From: Deltaproteobacteria bacterium | GTDB lineage: Bacteria; Desulfobacterota; Binatia; Binatales; Binataceae | Direction: 5' to 3' | Assembly (NCBI GenBank): GCA_021799495.1 | Contig: JAJZAI010000009.1 | Location: 18,416 to 82,415 of the forward strand | DNA length: 64,000 bases | Part shown: positions 34,112 to 43,423 of the stretch, piece by piece | Layout of the letters: every line of letters starts with the position of its first letter | How positions within the stretch are numbered: the stretch's first letter is position 1 | Translations under genes and position numbers: made by a program | The notes under the pieces: model-generated | The model's input: only the letters and a program-made list of their open reading frames with translations | Told to the model about the DNA's origin: nothing | Database searches by the model: none

Positions 34112-35068
34112 ATGACGCCTTCCGGCGCGACCGCTGGTTCCACCCGGCCGGATTCGATCGCCGGCCGTGTGACGCGCGGCGTTGCGGCGGAGGCGCCGCG
34201 CGCGAGCCGGCGTGCGGGGGCGCGCGCCGTGATCGTCACCTCCGACGATTTCGGCGCTTCGGCTGAAGCCAACGCCGGCATCCTGCGCGCCCATCGCGAC
34301 GGCATCCTCACGGCTGCCAGCCTGATGGTCGCCGGCGCGGCGCGCGGCGAGGCCGCGGAAATCGCGCGCGATTGTCCGAACCTCGACGTCGGCCTGCATC
34401 TGGTCGTATGCATGGGCGCGAGCGTGCTGGGCGCGGAGCGGCTGCGCGGCATTGTCGATGGCGCGGGCCGCTTCGGCGACAATCCGGTTGCTTGCGGGAT
34501 GCGCTACTTCTTCAGCCGCCGGGCGCGAGTGCTGCTGCGCGACGAAATTCGCGCGCAAATCGAAGCCCATCTCCGCCTGATCGGCCGGCTCGACCATATC
34601 GACGGCCATCTCAATTTTCATGTCCATCCCGCGATCGCCGATATCCTGGTGGAGCTTTGCGCGGAATACCGGGTGCCCGCGATGCGGATTCCGCGCGAAC
34701 CGGTGTTTACGACGCTGCGGCTTGCGCGCGACCATCTTTCGCGAAAGTTGGTCGAAGCGGTAATTTTCCGCGCTCTCTCGCGGCGGACCCGGCGGATGCT
34801 CGCCGTGTACGGCATTCGCACGACGGATTGGCTCTTTGGGCTGCATCAAACCGGAAACATGAGCGCGGATTATTTGCTCGGCGTGATTCGCCGCCTGCCT
34901 CTGGGCGTGACCGAGCTGTATTTCCATCCGGCGTGGGATATCGGCGGCGCGACTCCATCCGCCGCCGCACGGCATGAAGTGGAATTGCTGACCAATGCCG
35001 CCGTGCGCGCGGCGCTCGAAGGCGCGGACGCGCGGCTCACGAATTTCGCCGAGTTGATTCGGTCCTGA
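34112..35068 (+). CDS. hpnK: HpnK, YdjC-family hopanoid-associated deacetylase-like protein
   Basis: About 318 residues. It is a YdjC/ChbG carbohydrate deacetylase-like protein commonly found in hopanoid loci; its reaction is unproven. The metal-binding motifs are VTSDDFGAS near residue 50 and LDHIDGHLNFHVHP near residue 175, and the C-terminal VTELYFHPAWD supplies another His. I chose ATG 34112 because GGAG lies nine bases upstream; GTG 34025 would add 29 unconserved residues. It ends the hopanoid locus and is divergent from hpnG. Confidence 0.9.
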   Translation: MTPSGATAGSTRPDSIAGRVTRGVAAEAPRASRRAGARAVIVTSDDFGASAEANAGILRAHRDGILTAASLMVAGAARGEAAEIARDCPNLDVGLHLVVCMGASVLGAERLRGIVDGAGRFGDNPVACGMRYFFSRRARVLLRDEIRAQIEAHLRLIGRLDHIDGHLNFHVHPAIADILVELCAEYRVPAMRIPREPVFTTLRLARDHLSRKLVEAVIFRALSRRTRRMLAVYGIRTTDWLFGLHQTGNMSADYLLGVIRRLPLGVTELYFHPAWDIGGATPSAAARHEVELLTNAAVRAALEGADARLTNFAELIRS

Positions 35069-35184
35069 CGCGGCTCGGGGCGCGCGGAGGAACTCGCCTC
35101 CGACTGTCCTTTGCGCTTAGAATGCATCGTTCCGGAGCGCGCAGGATTGCGCTTCCGGTTATCCAACCCGGAGAAGATCGCCAG

Positions 35185-37758
35185 ATGTTCGATCAGGAAA
35201 CCACGCTTGCGGCCGACAAGGCGCTGGAACACCGCCTGCCCGCCAACGTCACTCCCGAACGATACGACCTGCGCCTGACGCCCGATTTGCAAACTTTCAC
35301 TTTCGACGGAGAAGAGACCGTCGCCGTCAGGGTCCATCAGGCGACCGCCGAGGTCGCGCTGAATGCGCTCGAATTGCAAATCGATTCCGTCGCCGCCGAA
35401 CGCGGCGGCGAATCCCTTTCGGCGCGCATCGAAATGGAGTCTGCGCGCGAGCGCGCCCGATTTATTTTCCCGCACGCGCTGGAGCCCGGCGAATGGAAGT
35501 TGACGATCCGGTTCCGCGGCGTGCTCAACGACAAGCTGCACGGCTTCTATCGCAGCCAATACGTCGATTCCGCGGGCAAAACCCACGTTCTGGCGACCAC
35601 TCAGTTCGAGGCGACCGACGCGCGGCGCGCGCTGCCGTGCTGGGACGAACCGGCGCTCAAGGCGGTGTTCGGCGTGACGCTGGTGGTCGATGAAAAACTC
35701 ACCGCGCTTTCCAACGCCGGCGTGAAAGCGGCGCGCACGCTCAGCGGCGGCAAAAAGGAAGTCGTCTTCCATGACACGATCCGGATGTCCACCTATCTGC
35801 TCGCGTTCATCGTCGGCGAATTCGAGGCGACCGAAACCGTCGATGCGGGCACGCCGCTCAGGGTCGTGCACGTTCCGGGCAAGGGCGGGCTTACCGAATG
35901 GGCGAAGCAGATCGGTTCGTTCTCGCTGAAATTTTTCGCCGGCTACTACGGAATTCCCTATCCCGGCGACAAGCTCGACCTGATTGCGATACCGGACTTC
36001 GCCGCCGGCGCGATGGAGAATCTGGGCGCGATCACGTTCCGCGAAACCGCGCTGCTCGCCGACGACAAGACCGCGTCGCGCGCCGAACTCGAACGGGTCG
36101 CCGACGTGGTTTCGCACGAAAACGCGCACATGTGGTTTGGCGATCTGGTCACGATGCGCTGGTGGAACGGAATCTGGCTCAACGAGGCGTTCGCCACGTT
36201 CATGGAGATGTTGGCGGTCGATGCGTGGAAGCCGCAATGGAAACGCTGGGAGAGCTTCGGCGTGTCGCGCGGCGCCGCGATGGCGATCGACGCGCTCAAA
36301 AGCACCCGTTCGATTGAATACACCGTGCTCAGCCCGGAGGACTGCCGTTCGATGTTCGATGTGCTGACGTACGAAAAGGGCGCGTCGGTGTTGCGGATGC
36401 TCGAGCAGTTCCTCGGCGCCGAGGAGTTTCGCAAAGGCATCTCGCTCTATTTGAAGAAGCATCAGTACGCCAACGCCGAGACCGGCGATCTCTGGGACGC
36501 GCTGGAGGAATCGACCGGCCAGCCGGCGCGCGCGATGATGGATACGTGGATTTTTCAGCAGGGCTTTCCGGTCGTCAGCGCCGAACTGGCCGCTGATGGC
36601 CGGTCGCTGCGCCTGAGTCAGCGGCGGTTCTTTTACGCGCCGCCGGCAAATCCCGAACCGCAGCTCTGGCATGCGCCGATCATGGTTCGCGCCGCGACCG
36701 ATTCGGGCGTCGCTTCGCGCAAGCTGCTGCTCACCACCGCCGAAGCCACGCTCGAATTGCCAGGCAAACCGCGATGGGCGTTGCTGAATGAGGGCGGACA
36801 CGGCTTTTTCCGGGTGCGTTATGCGCCCGATTTGCTGGCCGCGCTCACTGCCAATTTGGGCGAGTTGCAGCCGATCGAGCGCTTCGGACTGGTCAGCGAC
36901 ACCTGGGCCGCGACCGTCGCCGGTCTCACGTCGCTGAGCGAGTTCATGCGAATGGCGGCGCTGTTTCGCGACGAAACGAACCTCAACGTGTGGCGCGCGC
37001 TGATTGCCGCGTTCAATTATCTGGATATGATCGCGTCTCCGGCGCAGCGTCCCGCCGTCGCCGCGGCAGTGCGCGAGATCGCCGGACCCGCCGCGAGCCG
37101 CCTCGGATGGTCGCCGACGCCGGGCGAGGACGAATTGCGCGGCCAGTTGCGCGCGACTTTGATAGGCGCGCTCGGAACGATCGGCGACGATCCGGCCGTG
37201 CAGGCGCGGGCCCGCGAACTTTACGCGGAGTGGGACGCGAATCCCGCGCGCGCCGACCGCGATCTGACGCCCGCGCTGGTCGCGATTCTCGCGCATTGCG
37301 GCGACGCCGCCCGTTACCAGGATTTCAAGCGCCGCTTCAAGTCCGCGCGCACGCCGCAGGAGGAGCAGCGCTATCTGTTTTCGCTGGCCAATTTCCGCGA
37401 TCCGGCTTTGCTCGCGGAGACCATGGAGATGACGCTCAACGGTGAAGTGCGCACGCAGAACGCTCCGTACCTGATGCATTCGCTGCTTTACAATAATGTT
37501 TCCCGCTACGCCGCGTGGGACTTTGTGAAAGCCCATTGGGACGTCATCGTCGATCGCTATCCGGACAGCGCGCTGCCGCGGATGTGCGAGGCGATCAACG
37601 GCCTGCTCGACCGGCAGGCGGAGGTCGAGGAGTTCTTCGCCAAACACAAAGTCCGGCTGGGCGGCAAGCTGATCGATCAGCATCTCGAGCGGCTCGGAGT
37701 CGCGGCTGCCTTCCGCAATCGCGAGGGCGCCCGGCTGGAAGCGTCGCTGCGGCCGTGA
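35185..37758 (+). CDS. M1 family zinc aminopeptidase
   Basis: About 857 residues. It removes N-terminal amino acids from peptides using one zinc ion. The GAMEN exopeptidase motif begins at residue 275. The zinc motif HExxH is HENAH at 311-315, and the third ligand Glu334 in NEAFA is spaced as required (18 residues later). An ERAP1-like helical C-terminal domain fills residues ~540-857. No signal peptide is seen, so it is probably cytoplasmic. ATG 35185 is preferred (GGAG upstream, family homology soon after); ATG 35122 is an alternative. A 996-codon antisense frame across it is a shadow. Confidence 0.94.
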   Translation: MFDQETTLAADKALEHRLPANVTPERYDLRLTPDLQTFTFDGEETVAVRVHQATAEVALNALELQIDSVAAERGGESLSARIEMESARERARFIFPHALEPGEWKLTIRFRGVLNDKLHGFYRSQYVDSAGKTHVLATTQFEATDARRALPCWDEPALKAVFGVTLVVDEKLTALSNAGVKAARTLSGGKKEVVFHDTIRMSTYLLAFIVGEFEATETVDAGTPLRVVHVPGKGGLTEWAKQIGSFSLKFFAGYYGIPYPGDKLDLIAIPDFAAGAMENLGAITFRETALLADDKTASRAELERVADVVSHENAHMWFGDLVTMRWWNGIWLNEAFATFMEMLAVDAWKPQWKRWESFGVSRGAAMAIDALKSTRSIEYTVLSPEDCRSMFDVLTYEKGASVLRMLEQFLGAEEFRKGISLYLKKHQYANAETGDLWDALEESTGQPARAMMDTWIFQQGFPVVSAELAADGRSLRLSQRRFFYAPPANPEPQLWHAPIMVRAATDSGVASRKLLLTTAEATLELPGKPRWALLNEGGHGFFRVRYAPDLLAALTANLGELQPIERFGLVSDTWAATVAGLTSLSEFMRMAALFRDETNLNVWRALIAAFNYLDMIASPAQRPAVAAAVREIAGPAASRLGWSPTPGEDELRGQLRATLIGALGTIGDDPAVQARARELYAEWDANPARADRDLTPALVAILAHCGDAARYQDFKRRFKSARTPQEEQRYLFSLANFRDPALLAETMEMTLNGEVRTQNAPYLMHSLLYNNVSRYAAWDFVKAHWDVIVDRYPDSALPRMCEAINGLLDRQAEVEEFFAKHKVRLGGKLIDQHLERLGVAAAFRNREGARLEASLRP

Positions 37759-37783
37759 GCCGGCCGGCGGCGCGCAGGATCGG

Positions 37784-38896
37784 CTAGGCGCGCGGCGGAG
37801 GAATTGCCACGGCCACGCCGCATTTGCGCGCCGTGTACCGGCCGAGCAGCCTGACCACATCGGGAATCACGTGGCCGATCGCTTCGGGCCGGTAACCGAC
37901 CGCTTCCGGCCCCTGCGCCCGCATCATCCCGAACGTCGAGAGCCGGAATAGTCCGGCGACCGCCTGGCAGTACCGGAAGTGCTTGAGATCCATCGGCGCG
38001 AGCGCCTGATAGGCCGGAATGTAGAGCGCCGCGAACAGGCGGCGCAACGTATTTCCCGCCGGGTTGTCCCGCATCCATCGCGGCCGATCCATCGCGCTGG
38101 TTGCGAGTATCGCCGCGGTGGTCGCGGCGTCCAGATGGCGGTCGCCGCGGTCCGCTTTTACCCAATCGATTACGCCGGTCACCCTGAAGCCGCTGACGAT
38201 CACGTTCTGCGGATGGTAATCCAGATGCACGGGAACTTCCGGCGCCGATCGGAAGCGCGGCGCCTCTTGCCGCAGCTTGAGGAAAGCGTCTTCAAGGCCG
38301 GGCAACGGTCCGCGTTCGATCCGTTCGCCGATCGCCGCCAGCGCGCGATCGAGCAGCGTCGCCGCGGACTGCGAACCGGCGCCATTTCCGTTGTTCGGGT
38401 TCGGCGCGGCGGCTCCGCCGGCTGGAATCGTCGCGGCCGGCAATCGATGCAATTTTGTCTGAGCGTGCACGAACGCGGCGAATCCCAGCGAGAAGGTTTG
38501 GAACGCCTGCGGAAAACTTTTAGTCGCAAAGAGCGGTCCGCCCGCCGCCCGTTCCATGATCATAAACGGCGCGCCCAGCGCCGCCCGGTTTGGTTCGAAG
38601 GCGAACGGACGCGGCGTTGGATAGCCGGCCCGCGCCAGATTGAACATCACGCGGCTTTCATGCGCCGCCTTGGCGTGGGCCGCTAATCCTTCATAGCAGC
38701 GCAACACCAGCCGCGCGCCGGTTGGAATATCCGCGGCGCGCTGGGTGTGCGCCGCAAGCTCGAACTCGAAGATGGTCGTTTCCCATCCGGAGGCGAGCGG
38801 GCGGAAAAGGCCGAGCGGGGCGCCTAGCCATTCGCTCAGCCTTTCGCTGATCGCTTCAACGGCCGATGGGCCGCCGGCTTCAACCGCCGATTCCAT
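37784..38896 (-). CDS. Aminoglycoside phosphotransferase-like (APH family) kinase
   Basis: 370 residues with a protein-kinase-like fold. APFMIMERAAGGPLF corresponds to the hinge. The Brenner motif VHLDYHPQNVIVSG supplies the catalytic Asp and Asn, and GVIDWVKADRGDRHLDAAT is the metal-binding DFG-equivalent. Members phosphorylate diverse small molecules or act with acyl-CoA dehydrogenases; nothing here indicates antibiotic resistance specifically. It converges on the aminopeptidase gene and lies downstream of the HlyD-type gene on the same strand. Confidence 0.85.
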   Translation of the reverse strand: MESAVEAGGPSAVEAISERLSEWLGAPLGLFRPLASGWETTIFEFELAAHTQRAADIPTGARLVLRCYEGLAAHAKAAHESRVMFNLARAGYPTPRPFAFEPNRAALGAPFMIMERAAGGPLFATKSFPQAFQTFSLGFAAFVHAQTKLHRLPAATIPAGGAAAPNPNNGNGAGSQSAATLLDRALAAIGERIERGPLPGLEDAFLKLRQEAPRFRSAPEVPVHLDYHPQNVIVSGFRVTGVIDWVKADRGDRHLDAATTAAILATSAMDRPRWMRDNPAGNTLRRLFAALYIPAYQALAPMDLKHFRYCQAVAGLFRLSTFGMMRAQGPEAVGYRPEAIGHVIPDVVRLLGRYTARKCGVAVAIPPPRA

Positions 38897-38961
38897 AACG
38901 CGCCGGCACCGTTCAGCCGGAAATCGCCGGCGCGCATCCGGAGCGCGGAACGCGCGCGGTT

Positions 38962-40134
38962 TCAGTGCTGGATTGCGGGCTGATTGGACGGCGCTCCGAT
39001 CATGCCGGGCGGCAGTTGCAGCGGCACTTGCAGCTTTTCAGGCGCATAATCCGGATTCTCCTTGCCCTCGTGGTACTGCTGCTGCAAGGTCGAGGTGAGC
39101 AGCGGCCCGTTGGTCTTGCTCACGTCGATCGTGACCTCGACCGACAGGCCCATTCTAAGCGGCTTGTCCGCCGGCGGAGGCTCGTTCAACACGATTTTGA
39201 CCGGTACACGCTGAACCACTTTGACCCAATTGCCGGTCGCGTTTTCGGGCGGCAACAACGCGAACGCCGCGCCCGTGCCGACGCTAATCGAATCGACGTG
39301 CGCTTGGTACACGTACCCTGGATAGATGTCGGCTTCGACCTCCGCGGGCTGGCCGACGCGAACGTCAGTAAGCTGGGTCTCTTTGTAATTCGCCGTGACA
39401 TAGAGGCGATCGACTGGCACGATCGCCATCAGCGGCTCGCCCGGCTGAATCCGGTTGCCGACATGCACGCTCTTGCGCGTAACGATTCCCGGCAGCGGCG
39501 CGCGGATGATCGAGTAGCTCAGATCGAGCTTCGCCGCTTCGACCGCGGCTTGGGCCTGCTGCACAATCGGCCGATCGTAGCGTGAATGGTCCAAGCCCAC
39601 TTCGCTTTCGCCGCCGAGCGCGGCTTGCGCCTGCTGCACCTGATGCTCGGCGAGCGCGCGATCGGCCAGCGCAACCCGGTAAGCGGTCGTGGCCTGATCG
39701 TAGTACTCGCGCGAAACCACGCCCTGCTCGCGCAGCGCCTTGCCGCGCTGATAATCGATTTCCGCCTGCCGGAGCTGCGAATCCGCCAGCTGGTAGCCGG
39801 CCTGCGCGGCGGCAAGCTGCGCGTAAAGCTGGTCGACCGATTGCCGCGCGCGCTCCAGTTGCGCCTGTGCCTGATCGAGCCGCACCTCGTAGTCCCGTGG
39901 ATCGAGTTCCAGCAGCAGGTCACCGGCTTTTACGCGCCAGTTTTCTTCGACGAAAAGCTTTGCGACGGTTCCCGGAATCCGCGAGGAAACCAGGGCCACG
40001 GTGCCGTCAACGTAGGCGTCGTCGGTCGAGACGTGGCTTTCGAGGTATTGATAATAACGCCAGCCCGGAGCCAATAGGGCGATCACGGCAATCGCCACCA
40101 CCACCAAAACGATCTTGCGCGCGGCAGGCTTCAT
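38962..40134 (-). CDS. HlyD/EmrA family membrane-fusion protein
   Basis: 390 residues. One N-terminal membrane helix (IVLVVVAIAVIALLAPGW) anchors a periplasmic adaptor. STDDAYVDGTVALVSSRIPG and VAKLFVEENWRVKAGDLLLE form the first lipoyl half. A long coiled-coil hairpin rich in Gln, Ala and Arg covers residues ~85-210, then SYSIIRAPLPGIVTRKSVHV forms the second half and a beta-barrel domain follows. EmrA-type adaptors pair with an MFS pump of the EmrB type to carry drugs across both membranes. No pump or TolC gene adjoins it, so its partner must be elsewhere. Confidence 0.9.
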   Translation of the reverse strand: MKPAARKIVLVVVAIAVIALLAPGWRYYQYLESHVSTDDAYVDGTVALVSSRIPGTVAKLFVEENWRVKAGDLLLELDPRDYEVRLDQAQAQLERARQSVDQLYAQLAAAQAGYQLADSQLRQAEIDYQRGKALREQGVVSREYYDQATTAYRVALADRALAEHQVQQAQAALGGESEVGLDHSRYDRPIVQQAQAAVEAAKLDLSYSIIRAPLPGIVTRKSVHVGNRIQPGEPLMAIVPVDRLYVTANYKETQLTDVRVGQPAEVEADIYPGYVYQAHVDSISVGTGAAFALLPPENATGNWVKVVQRVPVKIVLNEPPPADKPLRMGLSVEVTIDVSKTNGPLLTSTLQQQYHEGKENPDYAPEKLQVPLQLPPGMIGAPSNQPAIQH

Positions 40135-40318
40135 GTATGCGCCGCCCGAAAGGGTTCGCCGATGGTGAATGCGTCAGTCATTCCCATTTCATGCTTGTCC
40201 GATTTCACGTGACGCTAAATATGATTTTAAGCCCTTGCTGTCAAACGCGGAACTCTCCGGTCCCGCTGATTGCGCGATTTGCGGGACTAGGCCGCGGTGG
40301 CGGCTTTTGGCGCCTGTC

Positions 40319-41011
40319 TCAAGGAGGAAACTTGAGCGTGACATCGGTGCCGGTAAAAACGCTCTGCACCACTTCGTTGTTGTAAATAAGGTCAATGTTG
40401 AATACGCCGCGAAACCCGACTTCCGTGAAGGTCGCGTCCACCCGCGCCCCGGCCCCTCCCGCCGGCGAGTCGAACAGGATTATGGCCGGGGCGGTCGCTT
40501 CGACGACGTAGGCATTTTGTTCGTCTTCGACCAGCGCGTCGAATACTTGTAGATACGGACCTTTCACAAAAAACCTCACGTCGGGACTGGCTTCGGGTGG
40601 AAAATTCGACACCGGCCCCCAATTGCCGACGGCCAGTCCGAAGCGATCCACCGTCGAGCCCAGATGTCTGACCGTCAGGCCGGTGATGATCTCGACGCTG
40701 AGCAGCGAATCGTCGTTGGTCAGTTTGTTGACCGCGATCCGCACCGGCGGCGCATTGTTGACGATTATAATATTCAGCGGCACGACGCCGGTAATCGTCC
40801 ACGACGAACGCGAGTCGGCGATCTTTGCGACGAACGGCGTGCCCAGCCGTCCAACGATGCGGAAGCTGTTTTGCGGCGGGATATTCGGCGTGTTGCCCGG
40901 CAGCGTGATGTCGGTATAGCCGAACCCGTTGCATCCCGCCGACCCGAGGACGAGTAGCGCCAGCGCGAGCGCTCCGGCCGCGGCCCGGAGGATTGAGGCG
41001 GCGTTTCTCAT
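40319..41011 (-). CDS. Hypothetical lipoprotein
   Basis: About 230 residues. A signal with lipobox LGSAGC (Cys near residue 27) predicts lipid attachment. The rest is rich in beta-forming, Asn/Val/Ile segments with no recognised domain. I start at ATG 41011; ATG 41029 in the same frame adds six residues. It follows the 736-residue secreted protein by only 24 bases on the same strand, so the two are probably co-transcribed and may act together at the cell surface. Confidence 0.7.
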   Translation of the reverse strand: MRNAASILRAAAGALALALLVLGSAGCNGFGYTDITLPGNTPNIPPQNSFRIVGRLGTPFVAKIADSRSSWTITGVVPLNIIIVNNAPPVRIAVNKLTNDDSLLSVEIITGLTVRHLGSTVDRFGLAVGNWGPVSNFPPEASPDVRFFVKGPYLQVFDALVEDEQNAYVVEATAPAIILFDSPAGGAGARVDATFTEVGFRGVFNIDLIYNNEVVQSVFTGTDVTLKFPP

Positions 41012-41035
41012 GATGCTTGTTCGTTCCATCCGCGC

Positions 41036-43246
41036 TTACGGAGTGGGAGCGACCACGACCGGGCCGATCGTTTGATTGCATATCAGGCACTGCGACCCTT
41101 GACCGGAATCGCAGACTTGCGGGCACGGCGACGGCGTTGGCGAAGGCGCCGGAACCGGAGTCGAGACCACCGCCGCAACCGGACTCCCGGCGACGCCGGA
41201 ATCGAACGCGGTCAGCTCATAGGCGTCCGGCGGCGCGCAAATCGCGTAGGTCGCCGAAGTCGAGGAGGGCGGCGGCGCGACGCCGATGGTCTGGACGTCG
41301 ACGTATTCGCCGTTAGTCGGATCCTGCTTCGACAAAACAAGGCTCGTGTCCGTGCCGACGTTTGCGACCGATTGCGGGCCGAACAGGCTGCCGTGGCCAG
41401 CGCATTCGATCGTCAGCGGGTCCTGCGGCGGCGAAATAGCCGTTGGCGAGGACGTGCAGGAGTCAGTCACATTCTGGATATTCGCCGCGACGCTGTAGGT
41501 GTGGCCGGTCGTGATCTGGGGCATGCCATTAAAGACGTCCTGCGCGGTCGCGAAGACGTCGAAACTGCCGACCGAGCTTGACAGCGGCACGTTTATCGAG
41601 AACGGAATTTGCGTGCTGGCCGTCGATCCGGGCGGAATCGTGACCATCTGCACGTTTTCGATATTGTTGGAGCCGTGGTCCTCCGCGACGACCAGCACGT
41701 TGACCTGCGGCAGCGTCGGCGACGCGTTGGCGGGAATCGCCACCGCGACATGGCCGGTCAGCGTTCCGTGCGACAGGCTGATCGTGCAGACATTGCTCAC
41801 ACGGGTCGCCGGCGACGGGCATTTGTAGTTGGTTTGCGCCGGGACGATTTCCGCGAGAAACGAGTCAAAACCGGCGGCATTGACCGAAAGTCCATAATTG
41901 GATTCGTTCGGCTCAACCGGCAGATGGGCGAATGGCGATCTGTTGAAGCCGTTGCCCGGCATCGGGAAGTATCCAGCCTCATCGGAGCTCCCGGTCGCCA
42001 CCGAAACGCATCCGGTTGGCGAGGTCCCGCAGTCGGCGCCGCTGACTGCCGGATCAGGCACCAGAAGCTGCAAGGTCGCCGCCGCTATCCCAACGCCCGC
42101 GCCGCATTGATCAACGATTCTGCCGCTAAAGGACGACGACGTGCGCTGTTCGATTTGCAGGGTGGGCGCGACGACCGACTGGCTCGCGACCAGAACCAGA
42201 TTACCGGCCACCGCGAAGCTGTTTGATTTCCCCGATGCGTAAATGTCGTACGCGGTGCCGACGCTGGTCGCCGGCAAAAACAGGGAAAACCCGCACGTCG
42301 ATTTTTTGTTGCACGAAGCCGGCAGCGGCACGCTTTCAATTACCTGGTTGGTGCCGGAAAGTTCCGCCGTGATAGTCACCGGGCGGTGGGATGCGTCGAA
42401 GGTTGTTTTGCCCTTCGGGTACTCGACCGTGCCCGTGATTGTCCCCGCCAGCGCTCCCGCCGGAAAGACGCCGTTCGAGCCGGTCTGGATCAGATTGTCG
42501 ATAGCCGGCGTGATCGTGACGGGTCCGGTTGAGCCCAGCGGCGGCGGGCCGACCGCGACGTTCAGCGCGAAAATAAGCGGCGAAAGCTGCTGCTTCGCAA
42601 CCTGGAATCCAGATCCCGAAGCCGGCAGCGAAAACTTGAGGTACCTGGTTTGAAGCGACGAATTCATCACCGCCGGATAGTTGACGCAGCCCTCGCCGAG
42701 CGCGCCGCTACAGGTGGGAATCACGTTGCCGGCTTGCAGAGGATCAAGAAAGACCTCGAACTGGTAATAGGATCTCGGCGGAGCCTGGGCGACATTGAAC
42801 AACTCCGAGGTGTTCTGCAGAGCGTTCATGTCGATTTGCATTTCCGGACGGCCCTGACCGATCAGCGCGTTGCTGGTGGCGCCGTAAAACAATCCGCCGA
42901 ATCCCGAACCCGTACTTATAAAACCGGTTGGGGCCCGGATGCCGGTGGCTTGCGGCGCGGTAATCGTAACCCAGTGCGGGCTGAATTCGCTGACATCCGG
43001 GCTGGTCGAAGGATTCATCCGTATTTCGACCACGTTCAGAAAAACGTTTTTGTATCCGCTCGCGCTCAAATTTGACGTGTTGAAGCCAACCGCGACGTAG
43101 CCGTTACTGACTGGCACGCGCGCGGCCGCCGCCGTGCCGGAACTGCTTCCTCCTCCGCCGCAGCCGTCGGCCAGGACCAGGCCAAGCACGGCCAAAAGCG
43201 GAACGATCAGCGCCAACGCCGTCCATTTTGACGATAAATTCTTCAC
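41036..43246 (-). CDS. Large secreted beta-rich protein, lipoprotein-like N-terminus
   Basis: 736 residues. A hydrophobic signal is followed by DGCGGGGSSSG, the Gly/Ser-rich stretch common just after a lipidated Cys, although the residues before the Cys are not an ideal lipobox. Residues ~50-110 (YKNVFLNVVEIRMNPSTS, then HWVTI) look like a DUF4382-type beta-sandwich. Later segments (GTITGTVEYPKGKTTF, SGRIVDQCGAGVGIAAATLQ) resemble carboxypeptidase-regulatory-like repeats. It contains several Cys, perhaps disulfide bonded. Likely a surface or outer-membrane protein of unknown function, divergent from the VWA-FHA gene. Confidence 0.75.
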   Translation of the reverse strand: MKNLSSKWTALALIVPLLAVLGLVLADGCGGGGSSSGTAAAARVPVSNGYVAVGFNTSNLSASGYKNVFLNVVEIRMNPSTSPDVSEFSPHWVTITAPQATGIRAPTGFISTGSGFGGLFYGATSNALIGQGRPEMQIDMNALQNTSELFNVAQAPPRSYYQFEVFLDPLQAGNVIPTCSGALGEGCVNYPAVMNSSLQTRYLKFSLPASGSGFQVAKQQLSPLIFALNVAVGPPPLGSTGPVTITPAIDNLIQTGSNGVFPAGALAGTITGTVEYPKGKTTFDASHRPVTITAELSGTNQVIESVPLPASCNKKSTCGFSLFLPATSVGTAYDIYASGKSNSFAVAGNLVLVASQSVVAPTLQIEQRTSSSFSGRIVDQCGAGVGIAAATLQLLVPDPAVSGADCGTSPTGCVSVATGSSDEAGYFPMPGNGFNRSPFAHLPVEPNESNYGLSVNAAGFDSFLAEIVPAQTNYKCPSPATRVSNVCTISLSHGTLTGHVAVAIPANASPTLPQVNVLVVAEDHGSNNIENVQMVTIPPGSTASTQIPFSINVPLSSSVGSFDVFATAQDVFNGMPQITTGHTYSVAANIQNVTDSCTSSPTAISPPQDPLTIECAGHGSLFGPQSVANVGTDTSLVLSKQDPTNGEYVDVQTIGVAPPPSSTSATYAICAPPDAYELTAFDSGVAGSPVAAVVSTPVPAPSPTPSPCPQVCDSGQGSQCLICNQTIGPVVVAPTP

Positions 43247-43423
43247 TCGATCGCGACCATCCGCCGAATCTGGATTACGGGTTGGGATAACCTAACGATG
43301 AAGTGAAGGCAAGTAAGCGAATCTCACGGGATGATTTAGTGGCGCTTTATGATGCGCTGGCTGATTCGGCGGCGTATATTGGGAGGGCTTGACTGTGGCC
43401 ATTGGCGGTTTGGAAAATCAGAT

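Noticed and set aside
34870..37860. A 996-codon minus-strand open frame across the M1 aminopeptidase
   Set aside because: Antisense shadow: the plus strand has the full M1 motif set with correct spacing, and the minus frame shows only charged low-complexity wording.
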